The notes beneath the pieces were generated by a model. It saw only the letters and a list, made by a program, of their open reading frames with translations. It made no database searches and was not told the origin of the DNA. DNA of 64,000 nt from the NCBI RefSeq assembly GCF_932526225.1, contig NC_064036.1, forward strand, positions 11,835,181 through 11,899,180. The letters run 5' to 3'. Numbering within the stretch: the first letter of the stretch is position 1; each line of letters opens with the position of its first letter. The stretch is from Nematostella vectensis (taxonomy: Eukaryota > Cnidaria > Anthozoa > Actiniaria > Edwardsiidae). Below, one piece after another: positions 33,660 through 55,799 of the stretch. Both the position numbers and the translations under genes were made by a program.

Positions 33660-36600
33660 TCACTTTCTTTCTTCGTTCTCATCTTCCCGTGTCTCCACCG
33701 TCTGATCATCACCGTTCGCAATTCTCGAAAGTTTGATGTCTTCTTCGGGAGTTATGGTTACGATCTGGTCATGAATGGTGAGGCTTTCTACTTTTGCCAG
33801 CAGACATCTAGGGGAATTGCCGTTGCATACCTCGTGTAAGGTATATTTCAGATGGTCATCAGTCTGATCGAGCCATCTGAAAGTTACGCTGTTCTTCTGG
33901 AATCGTCCAGTTGCAGCGATGACCAAAACGTCTTCCATCATAACGGCGAGCCAATACGGAGATGCCTCCCGTCGGCGATCGTGTCTGACGGCGACGATGT
34001 CGTCTTTGTAGTACAAGACCTGCACCCTGGTACTTCCACCGGTGTCATTTACTGTGACCGTTGATCGAGCTTCACTTACGAAGTCTAGCACGTCGTCTGA
34101 GCCCGTTTCGATTCGGTCAGGCAGCATACTCAGTGAGTATGGAAGGGTTTCTGTCAGCTCTTTTGTCTTAGCTCGGACATTTGCTTGTCGCACTCCTCTC
34201 CCATACTCCCGTGTAAATTCCCGCATGGTCTCTGCACGTCTGCGGTCTTCTGTCTCATCACCAGTCCCCTCTTTCGTCTGCGTTTTCTTGGATGGCCTCT
34301 GCATCAGACTTGGTGGATCGCCCGAGATAATCTTCTCCGGATAAAACGAGTTCGGCCCTGTTAAGTATGTAAAATGCTTCTGGTAAATTCGGAGCATGTC
34401 ATCTTCCACACAGCGCGCTCGTCTATAAGCATACTCCACCATAGTTGGCATGTCATAATCGGCACGCATGGCTTTGAAGATGCACTCGACAGAAAGAGTT
34501 GTCAGACTCGCAAATCTGATCTCCTCCAGAACTCGCTCTTCGCCGATCTCTGTTAAGGTGTTTGCGAGGCTGGTCAGTGAGTCAAGCGCGATTTGGAAAG
34601 ACTGTCGGGTGCAACGTGGAATTGTCATGTCAGGGCCATTCGTGCTCAGCTTCCCTGTCCTCTCTCCTTTGCCTTTTCTTCATGATCTAATAAAAACGCG
34701 ACCAGATGTTCTATCTGTCTTTTGTGTTCGTCAAACCTCTCGGGGAAATTCTCTTTCTCACACTTTTTATCCAGGCGGAACACATTGGCATACATCGACA
34801 TATTCTGCTGGAGATGCACCAGTCCAACAGCTGATGTAACCATTCTAACGGCCTTGTTACCAGTGTCGCAAGCCAAGATCGTATTACGGTAGCTACATAG
34901 CCCTGATGGAGCGTTCCACTGAGCATCTAAACCATCACAATAGCCTGCATCCGTTGAACTAGAGATTGCTGTTGGGGTGTTATCACTGGTTATAAGATCC
35001 ACCTCTGTCATGGTCAGCAGCGTGTTGATCTTACTTGATGAGATGAACACAGTTCCTTCCTCGGTCACTGCTATTCCTGTAGGAGCCACAACACCTGATA
35101 CTGTCCGAGTGATTGTTTTGTTTTGTGTACAAAATAGCACAGGTAAATAGCACACGTAGACACAAGGAGCGCTCTCTTTGCAGTCTTCAACAAGAATGTG
35201 ATCGTCATCCCTGGTAACCGCTATCGACGTTAGGATACTTGTCCGGCCAAAAGATAATATGGCATTCAGATGTCCAGAATAGTTCCCATTTGCATCAGAA
35301 TTAATATTTGCGATAGAGAATAACATTTGCTCGCGAATGTCCGATACATAGAGTGTAAAAGGATCCTTGTGTGATCTGCAAATGCCAAATGGAGACTTCA
35401 AATTACATTCTTCTGAGTCAGATGTCAAAGTAAGGTCCCCTACTGTCACCTGGCGAATACGCCGAGTTGCGCATTCCTCGTCCCCATCTCTATCCTCATC
35501 TCCATTCTCAGACGTGTCAGAACCTAGATTAAGCCTAGACGAATGACAAAAAAGGGAGGTGCAGTCTATAACTCTTATTCGGCCATTTCCCTGATCACAA
35601 ACGTAGATAACTTTACCATCGATATCTGGATCAGCAGGATCTCTCATTTTCACTCCCTTTCCTTGTCCGTTTGCGTGACCTGGTCCATTGCCCCCTGCAA
35701 TTAATGTTACGTTTACCGGACAGTGCATATCGAGCATATAAACGGCATGTTGATGTCGATCGCTAACGAAAAGCTTACTATGGCAAGGTGAAAAACACAC
35801 TCCAACTGGATGCTTGAGAATTTTGCCATTTCTTCGCCATTGTTTGAATTCTAGCTCTGGTACTAAGGTGGTTGTTATCCGTTTGTCCGGGATGGACGCC
35901 TGGACTCCATGTCTATGGATCTCAATGGCTGTCTCAACGTCCATCCGGTCTATGTTGCGGACAGCCTTCATTGAGACATTTCTTTTCATTTCTTCCATCT
36001 CTCTTCGGAGAAGAAGAAGAAGTCGCACATTCACAAGATAGCCATTGATGTCGACCCAGTACCCGAATTCCGCTGACCGTACGCTTTTAATATTATGAGG
36101 TGGGTCTGGGAAAGGAACTTGGTAAGGGTATGAAGCTTTATCCTGTAGCATTCTGTTCATAAAGGACTTCTGTTTGGGGTCACAATCTGTTGACCAAACT
36201 AAGGGGAGAAGCCGTTTCCAAGGGATTTACTTTTCCTTTAGGCACTCGAGACAAGGACGACGGAGAGGATGCCACTCGCTATGTCCAAGCAGGAGGCACT
36301 GTGCGCACACCGATTTATTTTCGAAGCAAATGTCACAATGGCAAATACAATCCAGATCGTCTTGAACACAACGTGCACATCTATTCACAGCGCTAAATAT
36401 GTCTTGGTACATATGTTCTATTGTGTCCGCACCTCCCTTGCTCCCGCAGTAAAAAACTCCAACTGGGAAGTTAATTTTGTCATCAAGAGAGCTCACTCTT
36501 ACTTCTCTTGCTTGAGTGACAAACTGTCGCGTCTTTAGGAAGCTGGTTACACTTTCACTTGACGTCATAATACGTAGAATTTCATCATACGAAAGACGGT

Positions 36601-37605
36601 CGGGGTCTACCAGACCGACTACCGACTTCAGATATGGAGAATATTCTAAGGCTGGCTTAATTGCCATCTCATCTGTGGAGATACAACACAGGTAGCCATT
36701 CACATCGTTGCTCTTGATGGCGACAACGTCTTTCTCTGCACATGTTTCAATGCAAAATAGAACGTCTTCACCATAAACACGCCCTTCAAGATGTGGAGGC
36801 GGGGCATGTCTTATCACCGTCCTTGGGTGTAAGAACCTCAGATTATGTGTCTGAACGAAGCCTTGAGGTGTCTGAGCCGCATGTCGCTCTTGGCCGTGGT
36901 TTCCTCGACCGCAAAGAAGGTAAGAAGCGACAGGCTTGCAATTGAACTGTATTGCACGCTGGAATCGCGTTAATGCGGGGTAAAGCTCCGTGAACGCCTC
37001 GGCCTCTACAACGCCTAGTGCACGCGAACAAAAGGAATGAACCTGTTTGTAAAACACGTGGTTCTTGGGAATATCCCAGATGATGTTAAGAAAGCAAGCA
37101 TTGCCGCAGCCTCATCCATCTTCTCTAGGTCAAGTAAGAGATCCGCCTTTTTCGGCGGTTCTAGTCATAACGGAGAATTGTCTTGATGTTCTTCCTCATC
37201 GTCGCCTTCGCTAGTTGAGCTCCGTTCCTCGTCACTATCATTTGGCTCACTGATGTTGCCTTCCTCACACAGCTCTGATAAGTGGACAAGGAGGGGATGT
37301 GCGGAAGAACCCACAACTTTCAGACAAAGGCGTTTGATGTCGTCTGTAGCAGCCTCAAGAGTACAGGGCCTGTCCGCCACACCATCTAACACGGTTAAAA
37401 GGACATCAATTGAACCATTCGATGATTCTCCTTTGTTCCGAAGTTCAAGGACATATTCCACCATTTCCTTCGCTTTGTCAATGACGCGCTGGGCGATTGC
37501 AGTCATTGCCATAAATAGGCTTGATATGGACTCCCTCATTATATATATTAAACTACGTACATAAAAATGAATAAGCAAACATTTGATTTTTCCCTCGTTA
37601 TGCAA
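33660..37605 (-). pseudogene. broken transposon gene: Cys-rich, transposase-like motif, NHL repeats
   Basis: Four consecutive minus-strand open blocks read as one decayed gene: 37605-37165, 37057-36227, 36160-34646 and 34628-33660. A TGA at 37165-37167 is followed by open sequence in the same frame; the frame shifts near 37100; a TAA at 36227-36229 separates two blocks in the same frame; the frame shifts again near 34660. Block 1 is helical and acidic. Block 2 ends in a Cys/His cluster (CARC..CICHCDIC..CAQC..CLEC). Block 3 begins LVWSTDCD and FPDPPHNIKSVRS, like the Asp and D-x-PH-x-K motifs of RNase H-fold transposases, then NHL-type propeller repeats (HPVGVCFSPCHSKLFVSD, IYVCDQGNGRIRVID, APTGIAVTEEGTVFIS, APSGLCS..ILACDTGNKAVR). 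Block 4 has a conserved-looking SPYWLAVMMEDV segment. I recall multicopy cnidarian proteins of this architecture. The breaks could also be assembly errors, or separate ORFs. Confidence 0.62.
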
Positions 37606-38150
37606 ATAAGATCACCAATTTTTTTGCAGTCCAGTGACTGCAGGCCTATAACCTGCGTACGCCCCTGATTATAATCTCAACCAAATATCAGTCCACCAAA
37701 AAGTATGTGAAAGCTATAGGCAATGGCCTTATTTTTCAAGTTGCATGATAACCAACAAAAAAGCAGTAATCAGAGTACAAGCTCATTCCCAATAAAAGAA
37801 TTTAACAGTCGTTCAAATCAGGAAAGCGCACTTCCCTGTTCAAATCAAATCCTTTTTTCATCTTATTTTCTTCTATTGCCTTTTTTTGTCAACGTGTATC
37901 TTATTTTTTCAAACATGTTTTTAGATTATTTTGTGATTTTGCCCCCTCCCCTTCCCCCCTCTGATTCCTGCTATGGCTTTGTTTATTATACGAGTATAAA
38001 AACATACCTCAGACGTGTCTTGACGTGTCTTGACTGTTGAAGATTATAGTAGTAGTTATTGAAATCCTAGTTTTGTCGATGTCTGTAGACAACTTTCACC
38101 CCAAACATTACCGTTGCATCGGCATTTTTCAAATGAAAGACAAAGAACAA

Positions 38151-38229
38151 TTCCCTACTAGCAGAGGCCTCTTTTCTCTGTATTTCGCTGGGCTGGAGTT
38201 CGAGAAAAGAGGCCTCTGCTAGCAGGGAA
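38151..38229. repeat. perfect-looking 28-bp-arm hairpin
   Basis: Bases 38151-38178 and 38202-38229 are inverted copies matching at 27 of 28 positions around a 23-nt loop, centred on AGAGGCCTCTTTTCTC / GAGAAAAGAGGCCTCT. It lies inside the transposon upstream of its gene and may be a nested MITE core. Confidence 0.75.
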
Positions 38230-39184
38230 AAAGAACAAGTAAATAAAGTCTCATTTTGTAGAAAAACTTAATTTCGCAAAGCTGTTTATATTTTTTAGGC
38301 GCACTGTGACAGCTAAATGTCAAATCATTTGACTGAGATGAAACCTTATTGATGTTAGCCTTGATTAGCCCACTTTATACCGGGCAGTGGAATGTTTTTT
38401 TCTGTGATGAAAACTTTCTACAACTCGACACAACTAGAACATGAAGCGATTTCCCGTAAGTTAGCTCTTTGGCGGGCGATTAAGATTTTTTAAGAAAAAC
38501 CCGGAAAGTTTACCGTGTGACTTTCCGGGTTTCTGAGTTTATCAGCGTTTTAAGAAACGACTACCTGGAAGCACAAGTAGTGCTTTTCTCTTCCCAATTA
38601 AAAGAAAACAAATTGAACTAGCTAATTATCTCATAAAGATCACTGATTCCACATGAAAACGCTGTGTAGCCATTTTGGGAAACAAGGTAGGTTAAATAAT
38701 AACGGCAATATTTTTGGGGTCGTAGCTTTTGGGGTCACAGGTTTTAGGTCTTCGTTTTGTAGACACCCAACTTACACGTGTTTTGAAGTGAAAACTCTTT
38801 TGACCGATTAGTTCGTCGAGATCAGAACTTCCTGTTCTCACAGATATGGCGAGGCGATTTCTTATGGGTGTTTTTTTACAATACAATAAATATTTAAATA
38901 ATTGAATGTCATTATCAATAAGAATTCGAAAAAATAAATCTGCCCTTACCCTCCTTTGTTGTTGATTCTTGCCTGTGTGAAGCTAGAAAGCGAGAACTTG
39001 GAGGTGATTGATCGCATGTTCAAACCTACCCGCGTCTCATTGGCTAATAAAATAATAACCATGGGATGGCTTCTTCGTCAACCGCCAAAAGGTTGAAATG
39101 AAAATAACGTGGATATAAACAGATAAATCAAAATGAATTTTGGAAAAAGAAGCCAAATATTAAAATAATTTTTATACTTATTCT

Positions 39185-39300
39185 TGTATTCCGGATTCCA
39201 GCTTAAGTCTTGGATTCCGGATCCTAGTGTGTGGATTCCGGATTCCAGTAGCATGGATTCCGGATTCCAAGTCTCATTTTTTCCTGGATTCCGGATTACC
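39185..39300 (+). repeat. right subterminal repeats of the transposon
   Basis: About five copies of TTCCGGATTCC/GGATCC motifs, including the same GGATCCTAGTGTGTGGATTC block found at the left end and in the same orientation. They stop about 15 bp before the right terminus. Confidence 0.7.
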
Positions 39301-39320
39301 TGTCATAGGGCGATACTTTT

Positions 39321-40869
39321 GTTTGCTTGTTTTCAGTGGAAGATTAGATTTGATTAGATTTGTGTTCCAGAGGTGAAAGGAAAGAGTATTTCTCCTTTTT
39401 TATTTTTTTTGAAGTTATTTTACTACATATCACTGCATATTCACTGGAACTGCACAGGTTCTTGATCTTGTGTGTGAACCATATTTGATAAAGCAGATCC
39501 ATAGCTTTGATATTGAGTGGGAGCTCAATTGCCAATTTAGCAGTTTTTTTCCTCCTCCTAGCAACAGTGGTAGTCATTTTCTATGTCATGGCGTGTAATC
39601 TAACATCCCCTAAATCCTACCCTGGTTATGGTCCTTTAAAAAGGTAAATGAGATTTGTTTTGTTTACTAAGGGACAATTATTGCTCCAATTTCCAATAAT
39701 GAAATTTAACAAAATTCTTAAGAACATTAATACTTCCAGTAAAAAAACAATAAACATTACATAAAAAAATATCCTGCCTAAGCTCATGGATCTAATCTTT
39801 AAAATCAAAATGCTTTGCATTCTATCATTCAAGTGATAACTCCAATAACATCCTAAAATGGAATATTTTCAACCTTTTAAGTATCATCATCACATTTTAC
39901 AGCCCTGTTAGTCTTTCAAAAAGCAAAACCCTGGAGATTTAATAACAGTGTCTGTGATAATCGTCCAGCTGAAAACACTCAGCAAACAATCTAAAACTCA
40001 AAAGGAGATGAAACACCCAGGAAATTGATTGGAAGTGAATGTATTTACTTTAGTTAACACCAAGAGAGATAATCCACTATAACTGATTGCAAATGTATCC
40101 TGTGTCATGGAAATAAAGAATTATTCTCAAGGTGTCCTTTTACAACGAATTTAATGAAATACCTTCTTTATCCTAAAGGCAATAATCTCTGTGATCTTAG
40201 ATTAACTTTAGAAAATTTAACTATTTCATAAACAAACATTTGGTATAAATTAAGAAATTATTGTTGCAATGTGCAACTTAAAAGTTTGGTTTACTAAAAA
40301 GCTTGATTTCTAACAGTAGCAAAGTGAAGTACATTTTATCTTACAAATCAATTTCTCATGGATTTCAAGAAATACTCAAAATACTGCACAGAAGATAAGA
40401 AGACTAAAAGACAAATGTTCTTTTCGTTTACCTTATTGTTGTTCACTCATTCAAGACAAAACAAACACTGAAACAGCTGCATCCTTAAAAATATATTCTA
40501 ATTTTCTTTAACAAAAGTACTCAACTACATTCTTTCTCAAAAATAACCATGCTGTCCTAAACTTTGACATGAATCTGACCTTGAAGATGGTCAAAATTCT
40601 TAGACAAAGACAAAAAAAGAGAATTTGGTACAACATTTAATTAGGAAAAGACAGAACAAAGTATCCTGCCATTAGAAATATAATTTCATAATCAAAACCT
40701 ATGTAACCATAGGAAAATATTTAAAATAACATACATATATTGTATCTATGGAGAATATTAACATGACCACATTCATGGACTGTAGGTAAAATAGATTTTG
40801 AGTAAAATAAATTAGGGAATAAATGGTAGTATATGTTTTAAGACTGAAGGCAATACTGGGTATGCACTT
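39321..40869. other. AT-rich spacer downstream of UBIAD1
   Basis: No coding sequence recognised. It probably includes the UBIAD1 3' UTR (minus strand). Frames here are short and AT-rich. Confidence 0.5.
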
Positions 40870-41799
40870 TCATATTTTTCCTAAATGTGGGAGTCTAGGA
40901 GCTATGGAGAAACTTATCAGGTACAATAACCCAAAGTAAAGGTTCAACTTCGCAGTTCTCTTGGGTAGAAGGAACAGTTTGTCATCACGGAAATCTTTCT
41001 CAAGCTTGAATGCATAGCCCAGTGTTAATAAAGGGAGGGAGTACCTTATAGATAAGTTGACTCCCCATACTGCACAAATCACATATGGTGAAAACAACAG
41101 GATAACATATACTATATAAGATGCCTTTCGGCCAATCAGAATGGCTAATGTGACAGCACCAGCCTTCTTGTCAGCATCTATGTCTCTTGTGTTGTTACTG
41201 TGTAGTATAGCTTCTGTATTCAGTGCAAGGGGCATAGCATATATCAGGGGGAACATAGCGAATTGACCACCCTGCACCACGTATGAAAAGAGTACGGCCA
41301 GTGGGCCAAAGGTGATGAGGATAACAATATCACCAAGAGCGTAGTACTTCAGTCCGATTCCCCCTGTGTATAAGAACGACCCGGACAGTCCACCGAAGAA
41401 CAGCAGTGCTAGATGCTCCATTTTCGCGGGTGATAACACCATAACAAAGATTAGACAAATACTCGCTGTACTGTATGTGATGACTCCAATACGAACAACC
41501 TCATCTGGCGAGAGAATGTGGTCAACCAGCGTACGGTCATCCGATACCTTACTGTCCACACCACGGAGATAATCATAGAACGTGTTCACTAGGTTACCAG
41601 AAGCGTGGACACACAGGACAGCGATGGCTGTTGCGAGAGCTAGTGGGATGCTCAGTTCACCGGTTGTCTTCCAACTCAACAAGGCTCCGAGCGAAACAGG
41701 AATCAACGACGCCGAAAATGACCACGGCCTTAGCGCAAGTAAATACGATGCGAATCTAGAATGCGTGGAAGGCTTCTCTGAGGTTTTGACCCCATTCAT
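40870..41799 (-). CDS. UBIAD1: UbiA prenyltransferase domain-containing protein 1
   Basis: Membrane UbiA-family prenyltransferase that makes menaquinone-4 from menadione and geranylgeranyl-PP in vertebrates; also linked to CoQ10 synthesis and to HMG-CoA reductase turnover. One intact 309-residue frame (human 338; the N-terminal extension is shorter). Seen: YLLALRPWSFSASLIPVSLG, the first Asp-rich motif NLVNTFYDYLRGVD, SDDRTLVDHIL, GGLSGSFLYTGGIGLKYYAL, LITFGPLAVLFSY, the second Asp-rich motif LHSNNTRDIDADKKAG, and QRTAKLN-like KRTAKLNLYFGLLY. Multiple hydrophobic segments agree with an 8-9 helix membrane protein. The start is the first ATG, just before the conserved region. No intron. It stands alone between the transposon and the kinase gene. 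Confidence 0.97.
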   Translation of the reverse strand: MNGVKTSEKPSTHSRFASYLLALRPWSFSASLIPVSLGALLSWKTTGELSIPLALATAIAVLCVHASGNLVNTFYDYLRGVDSKVSDDRTLVDHILSPDEVVRIGVITYSTASICLIFVMVLSPAKMEHLALLFFGGLSGSFLYTGGIGLKYYALGDIVILITFGPLAVLFSYVVQGGQFAMFPLIYAMPLALNTEAILHSNNTRDIDADKKAGAVTLAILIGRKASYIVYVILLFSPYVICAVWGVNLSIRYSLPLLTLGYAFKLEKDFRDDKLFLLPKRTAKLNLYFGLLYLISFSIAPRLPHLGKI

Positions 41800-44534
41800 C
41801 GTGGACTTAACGAGTTTTTAACGGAGTTTCTTCACCAACTCCCAGCATCAATGGACAGCTGATGAAACGTGGGCAAAGTATTTAGACAAGTCATTGTGTC
41901 TGCTGTTTCTGATGTCAGCGGCTATTTCCACAGCAAGGGGCTTATGGAGTTTGGGCTCCCTATGGACACAGGAAGCCCAAACTCCTTATTTAGTATTGAT
42001 AACACACCACAAGTATGAGTAGGCTATTATCTTGATTTCAATCAAAAATTCGAGCTAAGTCCTTTTTTTTACGTATGCCAATAAATGGCTCTTCGCGAGG
42101 TAGCCTGCTTTTAATATTTTGGGTTATTCGGAAGAGTTTTATCAAATGCGTGAAGCCCTGTTCGCAGATGACATAATCGGAAAATAACTCAGTCGGGCAC
42201 GTTTCGGCTTGCGCATCGGGGGGACGGTTTTCTATCAAACACGAAAAGCGCGTCGCAAAGAAAAGGGGCCCATTTCAGCCAAATAAGAAGAAATATCCTA
42301 GGTTTATTATCATAATTTAGCAGGACAGACTCTGTTTGCCGTTGCTCCGTTCGCTTTGTGGAACATGCGTCTCTTCTCCAGCGTGACTTCAGTGTGACTC
42401 TTTGCCTTACTTAACTCTTCTCTTATTCAACATCTGAACAGAACTCTTATTCATCTCCTCCCTTCTCTTCTTTCTCTCTCCTCCGGTATCTTCTGAACTG
42501 AAATCTTATTCCCTTTTTGATCACATTGCTGTTTGCCTCTTTATATACTATAGTGACTCTTTAGTTATTCATACGAGGTGTGAGAAAGGGTTGAAATCTA
42601 TATGAGAAAAGAGCACCTGTTTTCCAAGACTAATTAGAATCACACATTCATGAAAAGGTGTTGGAAATGGTTCGTGACAATGGTTTGGATGCTGTGGAAA
42701 CATTTTGTATTCGTGGAAGTACATGTCCCTAACTCGAGTCGCGTGACGGGAGTTGCGTGACAAGGCGGCAATCTTGGATTTTTTATAAACGGCTCCTACT
42801 TACACCCATTGACTCACCGCACATTTCAGCGTAGTTCAGTTGATTTTTCTTTTTTCCGAGCACAAAGGTTTACACGTACACGACGAGCGCAGGAGGAGAG
42901 CAAAAACCTAAATGCGGCAACACGTACGAAAGATATGTCAAACGTGCGCGAGTGAGCAAAGGAGAACAAAAGACTAAAGACGGCAATATATTACGATGAC
43001 GAAATTACCACACTACTATAGCAAAACGCTAATTTCCAAGAGACGGAAGCGTGAGAAAAATCCCGATATTTTTTAGTTTACATCTCAGCGAGCTGTGCGT
43101 GCGTAATCGACTAAGACAGGTCTGGGATCCTGGTTATTGCCACCCCATTAATGTGCAGGTGCCTCAGGCTCCTTTTGTACAGTTCGCTAGATAGCGGTGA
43201 TAGTCGTAAAGCTTTAGCTGCCATACGGCGCTTCAGCATATGTCTGGAAGTATGTCTGGAAGTATGGAGTTTCTCAACCAATCAAATCGCTTTTTCTTGC
43301 GAGGTTCCAGAGCTTTATATACTAAAGATGTATATGCAGAGCCGTAGAAGGCCACGTAAGATTAGATACTATTTTCGAAGATATGTGGGGAAGGGGGCAC
43401 ATGCCCCCAGTGCCTCACCCCCTGCTACTGCCCTGATATCCATACTTATTCTCACACCGATTTACTCTAGCTGTCCATGCATAAGTCTTACTGTAATGTA
43501 TACCTGGAATAATTGCGTCAGGGCTAGTTTCAAGGTGTGTTCAAAACGCACATTTAAGCAAGTTTAACTGTAGCGTGTCCGGTATAGTCGTGTTAGGGCT
43601 AGTTGCGTGTGTCCGTCATGGTAGAGCCAGGAAAAATCCTTGAGGTATTAAAACATATATTTCAGCATGTTTCAAGATTTTAACGTGCCCTGTTTGGCTG
43701 GAGGCATCGGGCATGCAATCACAGCTGCCTGTACGGTGACCACAAACGGAGCAGTGGAAAAGGTCGAGGAAGTTGTATTTTGTTGCAGGGGTTGTAAATC
43801 ACCAAGAGAGCTTTCATGGTATCACTCAAGCAAACCTAAATCCTTTGTCGTTTGTTTGGGTTACCTGTGGTATGAATAACCCGATTGCGTATTGCTGATG
43901 AGCAATGTTTTTTGTTTGTTTGTTTGTTTGTTTGTTTGTTTTTTGTAAATGCTTTCTAAACTAGAGAAGTGCTCGATAATACTAAAGGCGACCCCGACGC
44001 CTGAATATCTAATAATCAACACGCGTTTTTCTTTGACCAATCACTGAGCCGTGCTTTTGGTGGTGTGAGTAATCGCGTGAATGAACGTGATAAAGTGAGA
44101 TTCGTGCTACGATTCAATGAATCACCGTGATATCTACGTTCACACAGCGGCCCACCTTGGGAGAATCTGATCCGGAAGTGAAAAATAAAACTCAATACTC
44201 GATCACGCTCCATATCATATTATATTTGACAAATGACGCAGTAGTAATAAGTTCATAAAGCGATAACAAGAGATGGATAACTGCTTTACAGAACACACAT
44301 CTCCTTGTCGAATGCTAAATAGGTGTATTGGAATCTAGTTTCTCCTTAACATCAACTTTGCGCGGCAACTCGACTCCAACCACAACACAGTCGTCATCTT
44401 ATGAATGAGAAGGTAAACCTTGCGACCTCCGAAGATCAACGATGTCCTCGTTATTTTTAAAATCAACTCCGCAGATGACGATCTAAAAAGGTGGATAAAT
44501 TAAAAAGGAAATAGTAAACAAAGTATTTCACATT
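41800..44534. other. spacer upstream of UBIAD1 and the ACK kinase
   Basis: No exon recognised. This 2.7-kb divergent interval should contain promoters of both genes. It has a palindromic element at 41946-41985, a GC-rich palindrome GGGGGCACATGCCCCC near 43390, and a (GTTT)n run at 43914-43940. The 138-codon frame at 43151-43567 has no family features. Confidence 0.5.
41946..41985. repeat. foldback core, 12-bp arms
   Basis: GGAGTTTGGGCT (41946-41957) and AGCCCAAACTCC (41974-41985) flank a loop of about 16 nt. Pairing continues imperfectly outward (CTTAT / TTATT), like a decayed MITE. Confidence 0.5.
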
Positions 44535-54600
<10,066 letters not shown>

Positions 54601-55799
54601 AACAGCCAGTAAATAGTAAGATTAAGCAAAGTGTCGCAATGTACAGGTGATAAGAAACGTATAACCAATTTGGTGGTAATGACACAAATATTTTCTTTTA
54701 ATAAGCCACATTTATAGAATTGGGTTAAATACATATTTTTTTTTTGTTTGTATGTGGAAGTTTTTTAATGGTAAAATAACTAGTCTTATCATCACGTCTG
54801 GTTCCCCTTGAGTTGTCTTTCTTGAGATATCCATGCATTTGCTGGGGACACATTACCTTAAGTAGATAACATAGACAATATCTATTATAGTATATTCTTT
54901 TTTATTAACTTATTTAAATAGAAGATTTTATAAGATTTATTGTACAGTAATATATTTTTACTAGATATTGCAAGGCAGAATTTAATTTGTTTAATAGATT
55001 AGTGTACATTTAGAGAATAAAAAATGGTATGATGCAAATGTAATATGGAAGACTATTCTCTGAATATTAGATGAGGGATTTTTGAAGTGAAAATTGTTAA
55101 AACTCCCACAAGCGATCATTACCTTGAACGTGCTTGAGGGTCCAGCACTTTTTCTCTTTGGTCACAGATCTTTAGAGCGCCCGAAAAGGCTGCTGGGTCT
55201 CCGAGCATACCAATAACCAGCTTGAAACCAGGCGTTGTTACCCGGGTGTCCTGTGAAATATTCAACACAGGGATGAAATAGTATGTTTAACGCCTCTGTT
55301 AAAAAGTGTTTGGTTGACGTTTCTAGCCCCAATTTTTACAAGCGCATACTGTGTACATCTCCGCACGCCATCTTGTGATGATAAAATAAATGACTTTGAG
55401 AATCGAATGAAATAAGAATTTATTAAATGCCTAATGTACACTAGAAGTATTTACACGACATTGATCTAGTTTACTCTCAACTTTCCCTCACTAACACCTT
55501 AACCAACTGTATACCAAGAGTTTAAGGTTACCGGCTTCGTGCAATTTTGGCTTGACTTGGATCATAGTCCAGTTTTTAACCTTTGCTGAAACCACTCGAT
55601 CTAGTTGCATCAGTCTTATCTCTGATATATCAATCGTACTTTGCTTTTTTCCCTCTACTATACAGCCATCATGAACGTAGCTAGGCTTCACCTACAAACC
55701 CCCCACCCGACTATTCATTTTAATTAATAATACTAAGTTCGTTTGCTTTTGTCGAGTACCTTTCACATAGCCCGTTTTCTAAACTAGTGTACCCTCTCA
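54601..55799. other. convergent 3' UTRs of the kinase and GLCE
   Basis: No coding sequence. The plus strand has AATAAA at 55016-55021, serving the kinase gene. The minus strand has AATAAA at 55419-55424, serving GLCE about 380 nt past its stop. Confidence 0.6.

Larger units (their letters stand above)
32933..39312 (-). mobile_element. 6.38-kb DNA transposon, 8-bp TSD, NHL-type gene
   Basis: The left end CGCCCCATTACAGGTTCTCC (32933-32952) matches the reverse complement of the right end, CGCCCTATGACAGGTAATCC (39293-39312), at 16 of 20 positions. ATACTTTT precedes it (32925-32932) and follows it (39313-39320) perfectly. Both ends carry several directly oriented GGATTCCGGATYC motifs. The interior is occupied mainly by the minus-strand broken gene at 33660-37605. 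An 8-bp duplication is typical of hAT and P superfamilies, but the CGCCC terminus is not the usual CA start of either, so the superfamily is open. Confidence 0.82.

Noticed and set aside
43151-43567. 138-codon plus-strand frame
   Set aside because: No family resemblance, no splice or codon signal, and crosses a GC palindrome repeat.
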